A stretch of 64,000 bases of DNA, taken from the NCBI GenBank assembly GCA_965224105.1, contig CBDCYH010000002.1:1550001-1614000 (forward strand), in the 5' to 3' direction. Positions within the stretch are counted from its first letter, which is position 1; each line of letters opens with the position of its first letter. Below are positions 56,988-64,000 of this stretch, piece after piece. The position numbers and the translations under genes are program-made. The notes beneath the pieces are model-generated. The model searched no databases. It saw nothing but the letters and a program-made list of their open reading frames with translations, and was not told the DNA's origin. This DNA comes from CBDCYH01 sp965224105. Lineage in GTDB: Bacteria; Bacteroidota; Rhodothermia; Rhodothermales; JABDKH01.

Positions 56988-57362
56988 CTATTTTTCGGCT
57001 AATGTAGATCTGCGTCGCTTGAAGATGTAGACCGCATCCACGATCATCCAGAGCGCAATGATGAGCAGTCCGTACATCTCGCGGCTCTGCTCGATGCCAA
57101 CGTCTCTCATTTCCCAGGCGGAAAACATATCGAGGAACGGCACCTTTGCGACTACCGAAGGCGCAAGGGAAAGCGACCACAACGCGCATGCAGCTGCAAC
57201 GATAATCGGCGGTGCCAAATGCAAGATGCCCCTTGCGACAAGGGTGCACACCGCTGCAGCGGCGAGATAGATGACTACCCACCACAAGGGGTCGGGATCA
57301 TTCAACTGGACGGCGGCGCCAAAAACAAACAACGCCGCCATTAAATAGTTAGCCCACTTCAT
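56988..57362 (-). CDS. TMEM220-family membrane protein
   Basis: A 124-residue protein with four hydrophobic helices. The hallmark QLNDPDPLWWVVIYLAAA follows the first helix, as in the transmembrane 220 family. The last helix (LLIIALWMIVDAVYIFKRRR) ends in basic residues. The family has no assigned role. It lies 4 bases upstream of the amidohydrolase pair on the same strand, so is probably downstream of it in the operon. Confidence 0.85.
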   Translation of the reverse strand: MKWANYLMAALFVFGAAVQLNDPDPLWWVVIYLAAAAVCTLVARGILHLAPPIIVAAACALWSLSLAPSVVAKVPFLDMFSAWEMRDVGIEQSREMYGLLIIALWMIVDAVYIFKRRRSTLAEK

Positions 57363-57366
57363 AGGC

Positions 57367-58608
57367 TCAATTGCACTCTTCCTTGGTTATCTGACCGTTG
57401 ACAATCACGGAGCACACGTGCGAAAGGTATTCAAAGGGGTCTCCGTCAAAAACTACGACGTCCGCATCTTTTCCTTTTTCGAGAGAACCCACGCGATCAT
57501 TTATGCCGAGGAGCATAGCGGGTTCAATAGTAATTTTTCTGAGCGCAGTTTCGTAGTCTAACCCATAAGCAACTGCGATAGCTGCTTCGAAGAGTAGAAT
57601 TCGAGTTTTAGGAACGTACCCTTCGTAGCCGGTCTGGAAGACAAACGGTACGCCTGCGTCGTGTAGCAGAGCAGCAGCCTCGAACGTCAAGTTTTTCGCT
57701 TCTCCACCTGCACGTTTCATAGTCGGATGCAGGATAACACTAACTCCTTTCTCTTTGAGTTCGTCGGTGAGCATGTATGCCTCCGCTGCTCCGTCAAGAA
57801 TGAGTTTAAAACCAAACTCATCAGCCAGCCGAACTGCGGACATGATCTCGGTTGATGCCTGTGCTGTAATGATTGCAGGCATGGTGCCATCTAGTACATC
57901 CGCGAGTGCCTCCATATCCAATTTCTTCTCGAACTTCTCGGCATCGGTGGTGTCACGTTTGGATTTGTACGACTGCGCTGCAAGGAATTTTTCCCGCAGC
58001 ATCGCGATCCCTTTTGAGCGGGTACCGGGTGAGGTGAAGTTGCCGGACACGGAAGACCCAAGCGTCATTGCCAGACCAAATACCGGCTTAATCACTGCTT
58101 CGTCAACCGTTTCTCCGACGGTTTTGGCAACCAACGTCTGACCGCTTACCAACGCTCCGGGGCCGTGACCGGTATGTACCGTGGTGACGCCGTAAGCTCT
58201 TGCAAACTCGACAAGTGGTTCACGCGAGTTGTAGGCATCGATAGCACGCAAATGAGGTTGGATTACACTCGATTTATCGAGCTGATCCTGGTCGTGATTA
58301 TAGTTAAGCCAACCAGCCAGCCCGATTACGCTGTGGGCATCGACCAGTCCGGGCGTAACTACCTTGCCGGTTATAACATCGGCGCCATTGGGTATCGTGA
58401 CTCTGTCGGCTGGACCAACATCAATTATTTTCCCATCACGAATTACGACAACACCATCTGTGATTTTGTCACCAGCCATGGTGTGTACCGTCTCACCTCG
58501 CACGGCAAGGGTCTGAGAGTTTGCGGGAGCGGTCGAGGCCAGCAAGACGGCGAGGATACCGACGAACGCAAACCCATGAGAGAATTTGGGAAAGTTAAAT
58601 TTAGTCAT
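57367..58608 (-). CDS. Amidohydrolase-fold protein lacking the metal ligands
   Basis: A 413-residue protein from the ATG at 58608 with a signal peptide (FAFVGILAVLLASTAPANS). It follows the same domain order as its upstream neighbour. The H-x-H motif is H-S-V (VDAHSVIGLAG). The segment that is HTHRHDD in the neighbour is AQASTEI here, LHHVSEGW is LDGAAEAY, and FHTDDY is FQTGYE, so no metal site remains. DAVVFDGDPFEYLSHV-like beta-sandwich residues close the C terminus. Its coding region overlaps the upstream gene by 8 bases. A heteromeric partner role is inferred. Confidence 0.78.
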   Translation of the reverse strand: MTKFNFPKFSHGFAFVGILAVLLASTAPANSQTLAVRGETVHTMAGDKITDGVVVIRDGKIIDVGPADRVTIPNGADVITGKVVTPGLVDAHSVIGLAGWLNYNHDQDQLDKSSVIQPHLRAIDAYNSREPLVEFARAYGVTTVHTGHGPGALVSGQTLVAKTVGETVDEAVIKPVFGLAMTLGSSVSGNFTSPGTRSKGIAMLREKFLAAQSYKSKRDTTDAEKFEKKLDMEALADVLDGTMPAIITAQASTEIMSAVRLADEFGFKLILDGAAEAYMLTDELKEKGVSVILHPTMKRAGGEAKNLTFEAAALLHDAGVPFVFQTGYEGYVPKTRILLFEAAIAVAYGLDYETALRKITIEPAMLLGINDRVGSLEKGKDADVVVFDGDPFEYLSHVCSVIVNGQITKEECN

Positions 58609-59902
58609 TCCATTCACCTTCCATGATCTCGTGAGTGTGGATCGACATATCTTTGTATACCTTGTAACCTCCGTTTGCGAACTTCTTGTGCTCCGGATTT
58701 GCGAGGTCGAAAATCTGTTCGCCTTCGATCCAGGTTTGCTCGACTCGGGTGTAGACACTGAAGGGGTCTCCCGAGAGAATGACCAGGTCGGCATCTTTTC
58801 CTTCCTCGAGTGAGCCCAGTCTGTCCTCCATGCCGATCATGCGAGCACCGGCGAGGGTTAACGCCTCCAGCGCCTTGGCCTGGTCCATTCCTGCCCGGGC
58901 GGCCATGGCACCGTTTCGCAGGAATAGTCTTGAGTCGGTTATATAGTCGTCGGTGTGGAAGGCGACGTCGACTCCCGCTTCCGACATTATTTTTCCAGTT
59001 TTAGCCAGGAGCTCTTTTGCTTCGAGTTTACCTCCGGGCGAGTCGATGAAGATTACGGAAGCCGGCGCTCCGGCCGCGGCAACCTCATTAGCAACCTTCC
59101 ATCCTTCACTTACGTGATGCAGCACCGGCGTGAATCCGAACTCCTCTCCAATGCGGAGTGCTGTTAGGATATCGTCATGCCGGTGGGTGTGGAAGTGGAC
59201 GATCCGTTCACCCTCCATGATCTGGATGAGTGCCTCCATCTTCAGATCTCTATCGACGTCTTTGCCCGCGTCAATCTTCTTCTTGTAGTTCACGGCCTTG
59301 GTAAATAGCTCTCGTGCCATTGACGCAGAACGTGCGCGGGTACCAGGAAACTTTCCGTTGCCGCGGATGGAATTGGTACCGTTGGCCATTTTCATCCCGC
59401 CGCAAATTTCGGTGAGGGGATCGCTGCAAAACATGAGGTCGTCAATGGTCTTGCCCAGTCGCAGTTTGAGGTAAACCGTCTGGCCGCTCATTAGATGGCC
59501 CGAGCCTGACATCACATTCACGGTCGTGATACCCCCACTTCGCGCGCGCCAAAGATTGTCGTTCATAACGTTGACGGCGTCGAGGACCCGTACATCCGGG
59601 TGCAGAGCTGCAGATCCATCGCCTCCCTGCACAGAACCCACGTGCGAGTGCGTATCCACCATGCCGGGGATGATGACTTTGCCGCTGACATCGACACGCG
59701 TTGCATTACGCGGGATGTTGACACTTCCGCTCGCGCCGACTGCCGAAATCTTGCGGTCTCGGATCACAAGTACTCCGTCGGATATTGGGGCGGAGGAGAC
59801 GGGATAAATAGTGGCGCCTTCAAAGGCTACCGTTTGCGACAAAGCAGGCGAGATGGGCAAAGCCAACAATGCACATAGGGAGAGTAAGTATTTGAATTTC
59901 AT
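58601..59902 (-). CDS. Exported amidohydrolase (metal-dependent hydrolase)
   Basis: A 433-residue protein from the ATG at 59902 with a signal peptide (LLSLCALLALPISPALS). The composite amidohydrolase fold shows AFEGATIYPVSSAPISDGV, the H-x-H site in MVDTHSHVGSVQG, the ligands of HFHTHRHDDILTALR and LHHVSEGWK, and FHTDDY with the catalytic Asp. The C terminus has the usual GSLEEGKDADLVILSGDPF. It would act on a cyclic amide or similar bond in the periplasm. Overlapping start of the next gene indicates coupling. Confidence 0.88.
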   Translation of the reverse strand: MKFKYLLSLCALLALPISPALSQTVAFEGATIYPVSSAPISDGVLVIRDRKISAVGASGSVNIPRNATRVDVSGKVIIPGMVDTHSHVGSVQGGDGSAALHPDVRVLDAVNVMNDNLWRARSGGITTVNVMSGSGHLMSGQTVYLKLRLGKTIDDLMFCSDPLTEICGGMKMANGTNSIRGNGKFPGTRARSASMARELFTKAVNYKKKIDAGKDVDRDLKMEALIQIMEGERIVHFHTHRHDDILTALRIGEEFGFTPVLHHVSEGWKVANEVAAAGAPASVIFIDSPGGKLEAKELLAKTGKIMSEAGVDVAFHTDDYITDSRLFLRNGAMAARAGMDQAKALEALTLAGARMIGMEDRLGSLEEGKDADLVILSGDPFSVYTRVEQTWIEGEQIFDLANPEHKKFANGGYKVYKDMSIHTHEIMEGEWND

Positions 59903-59978
59903 TGTGTGTGGTGATTTGTCGAGTCCGAAAGGTACGCAACTGAACCAACGCATGGGTAGTCCCACGGAAAAACGCAAG

Positions 59979-60016
59979 GACAAAAAAGAGGCCAGATAGT
60001 AGCGTTATCTGGCCTC
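59979..60016 (-). terminator. Rho-independent terminator of the DUF2188 gene
   Basis: On the minus strand GAGGCCAGATA, loop ACGCTAC, TATCTGGCCTC is a perfect 11-bp stem followed by TTTTTT. It lies 26 bases after the stop at 60042. Confidence 0.93.
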
Positions 60017-60041
60017 AAGGTTGGACACGTAGCTGTTCGAT

Positions 60042-60248
60042 TTACTTTCGATAAGATCGAACTTCCTGGATAGGTCCAGTTTCCAGGTGTATCGCAACGG
60101 ATGTGTCTGAGTTTTGCATATTCGCTTTGATCCAATCCATTGCTGCTTTCTTGGTTGGAAAAGACTTTCGTGCTTTCTTCGCTCCCTCTGCTCTGAAGTC
60201 CCAGTTACCGTGCTTGTCTTTCGTAAGATGGTATTTTTTTAGTGCCAC
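60042..60248 (-). CDS. DUF2188 small protein
   Basis: A 68-residue protein starting at GTG 60248, chosen because GAGGAAGACA precedes it at ideal spacing and because the family begins at this point; the frame is open further upstream. The DUF2188 pattern is ALKKYHLTKDKHGNWDFRAE, then KSFPTKKAAMDWIKANM and GPIQEVRSYR. Function unknown. It is a single gene with its own strong terminator. Confidence 0.85.
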   Translation of the reverse strand: MALKKYHLTKDKHGNWDFRAEGAKKARKSFPTKKAAMDWIKANMQNSDTSVAIHLETGPIQEVRSYRK

Positions 60249-60404
60249 TGTCTTCCTCGGTTTAATGGTGTGTGGGGGAGATTCGTACTGAGTATAAGAA
60301 TATTGTTCCCGAGTGTCGAATTGCGCACACTGTTTTGATTCTGCTGATGAGAAATTTTGGGCAGCAGTCTGTATCATGACACTCTCTATACAACCTCGGA
60401 TAAC

Positions 60405-63242
60405 ATGCGTTCACTACTATCAGCGGCATGTCTGCCGTCGCTTCTCCTCATTGTCAGTTTTCAATCCGCCTCCGCTCAGGACCGGAGGCCGCTATCGCAC
60501 AACGATGTTAACAACTGGAATCACATTACAAACCGTGCGATCTCGGATGATGGGACGTGGGCGATGTGGCAGCAGGGCCCGGAAGAGGGGGACGGTCAAC
60601 TTCATGTGCGCCAAACCAATGGGACGCTGCATCATGTAATAGAGCGTGGCGAAAAAGCAACGTTTACCGGTGACAGGCGGTTCGTCGTGTACATGATCAA
60701 GGCGAGATTCGATTCAACGCGCCAGGCGAAAATCGATGATAAACCCAAAGACGAGATGCCGGCTGACTCCGTGGCGTACCTCGACCTTGCATCAGGTAAA
60801 GTGTCCACGCTTGATGCTGCTGTTTCGCTCCGGACGTCGGAGGATGATCGTAGCTGGTTCGCCTTCAGGCTAACCAAAGAGGCATCAAAAGTGGATACTG
60901 TGGCAGCAGACTCAGCAGCCAGCGAAGAGGTCCCGGCGGATACATCAGATACAAAAACCCCCGACAAACCGAAGACCTCCACACTTGTGATTCTCGACCC
61001 GGCAACGGGATGGACCAGCCGTGTGCCGGACGTAGACGAATATGCGTTGTCAGCTGATGGCCAATGGGTGGCATACAGCAGGTCGAGTGAGGAGGGCGAC
61101 GTAGACGGTGTCTATCTAATGCGCAACGGTGACGATTCAGCGTCGGATGTTCTGACGGGAGAGGGTCGGTATGGTGGATTGGTGTTTGATGATGAGAACA
61201 ATCAGCTTGCGTTCAAGAGCGATCGCGATGCGTGGCCAGCGGAGCATCCTGAGACGGATATCTATTTGAAAACTCTTGATGACGGTGCAGCCAGGAAAGT
61301 CGTTTCGGCTCGGGATGACGCTTTCCCCGACGGGTGGCGAGTGAGCGAACACGGAGCAATCCGTTTTTCCGAATCGGGCGGGAGGCTGATTTTTGGGACC
61401 GCTCCAGCGCCGCAGAATGTCGAGGAGATGGAAATGCCGGATGACGAAAAAGTGAAACTGGACATCTGGTCGTGGACGGACGCGCGTTTGCAACCCCAGC
61501 AGTTAGTGAACCTGGAGGCCGACAAGAAGAGAGCATTCGATGCGATCCTGCATATTGCTAGCGGCAAGATTGTGCAACTTGCAGATCCCGAGGTTCCGCA
61601 GATCTCTTACCTGAAGGACGGAGACGGGAATGTTGCCTTGGCGGAGTCCGACGTGCCTTACCTGCCGCGCGTCTCGTGGGATTCTCCGAGATACCAGGAC
61701 GCATACCTTGTGGACCTGAGGACAGGGGCACGGCGACAGGTATTCCGCGATCGCCAGGTGAACACATCGCTTTCGCCGGGGGGGAAGTACGTCTACTGGT
61801 GGGACGGCCATGAAAAAGACTGGTTTGCGTGGGATACGCGGACCGGAGTCGAGGTAAATCTGACGGGCGGATTGGTTGTGCAATGGGATCATCATTTAGC
61901 AGACAGACCGATGATTCCGGGACCGGAGGGATCTGCCGGCTGGAGCGAGGATGACGCACTGTTCATCATTTATGACAAACATGACATCTGGGCGATCCCA
62001 CCCGGGAGTCCCGGTAGTGCGCGGATGATCACCGAGGGCAAAGGGCGCGAGGGCAATCTCAGGTTTCGTATCGTGGATACGGATCGCGACGAACCGGTTG
62101 TTCCTGATGACGTCATTGTATCGGCATTCGATTATGGGACGAAGGAGCAGGCGCTGTACCGAGATAACCTGACAGGCGACGGTGATCCGGTTAGGTTGAT
62201 AGGCGGGGAAGCCTCGTTTGGCAATTACGTGAAGGCCGAGGATGCTGACCAATTCCTTTTTAGTCGGGAGAGTTTTACCGAGTACCCGGATGTCTGGACG
62301 GTGGACGCCTCGTTCGGGAATCCACGGCGGCTGAGTGATGCGAATCCGCAGCAAGGGGATTTTTTGTGGGGTACCGCTGAGCTTGTGCAGTGGACTTCGC
62401 TGGATGGTCAGGAGCTTGACGGCATTTTGTACAAACCCGAGGGGTTTGACGAGACCAAGGAGTATCCGATGATGGTATACTTTTACGAGAAGCTGTCGAC
62501 GACATTGTACTCGCACTACGCTCCAAGGGCGAGCCGATCCAGCATAGACCGATCCTTTTATGTATCGCGCGGCTACCTGTTGTTCGTTCCAGACATCCCT
62601 TACAAGGACGGCTACCCGGGTGAGTCTGCGATGAACGCGGTGATGCCGGGGGTGACGTCTTTGATTGAGCGTGGGTTTGTTGATCGTGAACGGATAGGCG
62701 TGCAGGGTCATAGTTGGGGTGGGTATCAGATTGCCTACATGGTGACGCAGACCAATCTGTTCGCGGCTGCGGAGGCCGGCGCTCCCGTTTCGAACATGAC
62801 CAGCGCATACGGCGGTATCCGATGGGCTTCTGGTCTGTCGAGGATGTTTCAGTACGAAAAGACACAGAGTCGCATTGGCGGGACCTTGTGGAACGCGCAG
62901 CATCGGTACATCGACAACTCGCCGCTCTTCCAGGCGGACAAGGTGCAGACACCGCTGCTGATGATGCACAACGATGAGGATGGTGCGGTGCCGTGGTATC
63001 AGGGGATTGAGCTTTTTGTTGCTTTGCGGCGATTGCAGAAGCCAGTTTGGCTGCTGAACTATAACGGTGAGGCCCACGGACTCCGCAAGCTGCACAACAA
63101 GCGCGACTGGTCTATTCGGATGCAGCAGTTTTTCGACCACTATCTGATGGATGCGCCGGCGCCGATCTGGTTGCAGGAGGGAGTGCCAGCGGTGAAGAAG
63201 GGCGAGACGCTGGGTCTGGAGTATGTGGGTACATGGCGGTAA
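60405..63242 (+). CDS. S9-family prolyl oligopeptidase-like serine peptidase
   Basis: A 945-residue exported peptidase from the ATG at 60405, with a signal peptide (LLSAACLPSLLLIVSFQSAS). An N-terminal beta-propeller (about 30-660) precedes the alpha/beta-hydrolase domain. The triad is S770 in VQGHSWGGYQIAYM, D859 in HNDEDGAVPW and H891 in NGEAHGLR. An acidic insertion with APDSAASEEVPADTSDTKTP-like sequence lies near 165-185. It cleaves peptides in the periplasm. The next gene overlaps it by 10 bases. Confidence 0.93.
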   Translation: MRSLLSAACLPSLLLIVSFQSASAQDRRPLSHNDVNNWNHITNRAISDDGTWAMWQQGPEEGDGQLHVRQTNGTLHHVIERGEKATFTGDRRFVVYMIKARFDSTRQAKIDDKPKDEMPADSVAYLDLASGKVSTLDAAVSLRTSEDDRSWFAFRLTKEASKVDTVAADSAASEEVPADTSDTKTPDKPKTSTLVILDPATGWTSRVPDVDEYALSADGQWVAYSRSSEEGDVDGVYLMRNGDDSASDVLTGEGRYGGLVFDDENNQLAFKSDRDAWPAEHPETDIYLKTLDDGAARKVVSARDDAFPDGWRVSEHGAIRFSESGGRLIFGTAPAPQNVEEMEMPDDEKVKLDIWSWTDARLQPQQLVNLEADKKRAFDAILHIASGKIVQLADPEVPQISYLKDGDGNVALAESDVPYLPRVSWDSPRYQDAYLVDLRTGARRQVFRDRQVNTSLSPGGKYVYWWDGHEKDWFAWDTRTGVEVNLTGGLVVQWDHHLADRPMIPGPEGSAGWSEDDALFIIYDKHDIWAIPPGSPGSARMITEGKGREGNLRFRIVDTDRDEPVVPDDVIVSAFDYGTKEQALYRDNLTGDGDPVRLIGGEASFGNYVKAEDADQFLFSRESFTEYPDVWTVDASFGNPRRLSDANPQQGDFLWGTAELVQWTSLDGQELDGILYKPEGFDETKEYPMMVYFYEKLSTTLYSHYAPRASRSSIDRSFYVSRGYLLFVPDIPYKDGYPGESAMNAVMPGVTSLIERGFVDRERIGVQGHSWGGYQIAYMVTQTNLFAAAEAGAPVSNMTSAYGGIRWASGLSRMFQYEKTQSRIGGTLWNAQHRYIDNSPLFQADKVQTPLLMMHNDEDGAVPWYQGIELFVALRRLQKPVWLLNYNGEAHGLRKLHNKRDWSIRMQQFFDHYLMDAPAPIWLQEGVPAVKKGETLGLEYVGTWR

Positions 63243-63733
63243 GGCAGATATTGCAGCTGGGGAATCCCAGGTTGTGGGAGGTTTGCGATCCGGTCCGGGA
63301 GGAAGAGCTCGAGGAAGCGGCGGGTTGGGCGGCTGACTTGCACGACACGTTATTTGATTTCCGCGAGCGCTTTGGGTTTGGCCGTGCGATCGCGGCCCCG
63401 CAGATCGGTTGCATGAAGAGGCTGGTGTACATGTTTGTGAATTCGCCGACGGTGTTCGTGAACCCGGTAATTGAGTGGTGCAGTGATGAGGTGATGGAGC
63501 TGTGGGACGACTGTATGAGTTTTCCGGGGATCGTGGTGCGGTTGCAGCGAGCGAGGCGGTGCCGTGTCGTCTATCGCAACCTCGATTGGACGGTTGCGCA
63601 GGATACATTTTCTGACGGGTTGTCGGAGTTGCTACAACATGAGTGCGATCATCTTGACGGTGTTCTTGCGTTTGCGCGGGCGATCGATGGGCGGTCGGTT
63701 GCGTTTAAGAGCGAGCTGGTAGATGCCGTGTGA
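63233..63733 (+). CDS. Divergent peptide deformylase
   Basis: A 166-residue PDF-fold protein. Motif 1 reads GFGRAIAAPQIG, motif 2 keeps the metal Cys in WDDCMSFPG (EGCLS in housekeeping enzymes), and motif 3 is QHECDHLDG with the H-E-x-x-x-H pattern reading HECDH. All metal ligands and the catalytic Glu are present, so it may be active. Motifs 1 and 2 are of a divergent branch rather than the essential def. It overlaps the S9 peptidase gene by 10 bases, which hints at a peptide-processing role. Confidence 0.83.
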   Translation: MAVRQILQLGNPRLWEVCDPVREEELEEAAGWAADLHDTLFDFRERFGFGRAIAAPQIGCMKRLVYMFVNSPTVFVNPVIEWCSDEVMELWDDCMSFPGIVVRLQRARRCRVVYRNLDWTVAQDTFSDGLSELLQHECDHLDGVLAFARAIDGRSVAFKSELVDAV

Positions 63734-63906
63734 CGTCCGTGCTTCGATGCAAATGTGCGTGCATTGTTGTGCTGGACAGAGTCGGTTTTATTTTGTAGGC
63801 TGAAGCCGGGGAGGCGGTTTGGGAGGCCCCCCGCGGGACGCATTTTCCGGAAGTGACAGAATCCCCCGCAAACCTAACTGCGTTCAATCAAAAGCATAAC
63901 CACACC

Positions 63907-64000
63907 ATGTCCAAGGACAAAAAAATCAACTATCTCGAGCTGCCGGCGAAAAACATCCCAGCCGTAAAAAAATTCTACGCTAGCGTTTTCGGTTGGACAT
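63907..64000 (+). CDS. VOC-superfamily protein, N-terminal fragment (continues past the window)
   Basis: The first 31 codons read MSKDKKINYLELPAKNIPAV, then KKFYASVFGWT, the usual opening of a VOC (glyoxalase-like) domain with the F..VFGW motif. The gene runs off the window end. Confidence 0.8.
   Translation, partial: MSKDKKINYLELPAKNIPAVKKFYASVFGWT

Noticed and set aside
61896..63608. Open minus-strand frame of 570 codons
   Set aside because: It is antisense to the S9 peptidase and deformylase genes, is rich in Pro, Arg and His, has no signal or domain, and reflects codon bias of the plus-strand genes.

Overview
The window looks like a chromosomal segment of a Bacteroidota-type bacterium, most probably from the Rhodothermota/Balneolota side. 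The evidence is a C-terminal type IX secretion sorting domain (end of the protein at 29912-30541), a carboxypeptidase-regulatory domain of the TonB-receptor type, DUF5916, YfbK-like vWA, LVIVD-propeller and GAF proteins typical of that group, and a complete RDD/SpoIIM/DUF4129/DUF4350/MoxR/DUF58 cluster. The genus cannot be fixed from the sequence alone.

Layout. 1-1446: 3' part of a 23S rRNA gene, the 5S rRNA gene and a strong terminator, so the window opens at the end of an rrn operon. 1650-5438: a secreted vWA protein, an XRE regulator with a solitary HsdR_N-type nuclease-fold protein, and a leaderless YceI protein. 5441-12502: the MoxR AAA+ chaperone cluster. 12503-14622: a repeat-rich stretch followed by two small lipoprotein genes, each interrupted by a one-base frame change in a short homopolymer. 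14707-18832: an LVIVD propeller protein divergent from a translationally coupled pair of amidohydrolases. 18851-19425: tandem composite repeats. 19431-25711: SnoaL-like, M20 peptidase, ankyrin/beta-barrel, small membrane and GH51 arabinofuranosidase genes. 26045-30541: a three-gene run of secreted proteins. 30570-31184: repeats.

31184-39652 is a probable catabolic island. A minus-strand run (heparinase II/III-like, DUF3604/PHP-like and GNAT genes) is divergent from a tightly coupled plus-strand run (Na+/solute symporter, class III aminotransferase, nitrilase-family amidase). A second heparinase paralogue lies at 48247-50382. 39649-53817 holds surface or periplasmic proteins (DUF5916, two further LVIVD propellers, an M24 peptidase, a GlcG/HbpS-like protein, DUF305) and a few cytosolic enzymes. 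54096-64000 has VOC, GAF, TMEM220, a second amidohydrolase pair, DUF2188, S9 peptidase, a divergent peptide deformylase and the start of another VOC protein.

Most notable are (i) two independent loci in which an amidohydrolase with intact metal ligands overlaps a paralogue that has lost them, (ii) a large secreted protein ending in what looks like an undescribed LAS-type (M15/M74) zinc peptidase module, in an operon with a PilX-like protein and a T9SS substrate, (iii) an ankyrin-repeat/outer-membrane-barrel fusion, and (iv) families of composite intergenic repeats, all in one orientation, including a tandem duplication and two copies of a long perfect hairpin element. No CRISPR array, tRNA gene, transposase or prophage was found.
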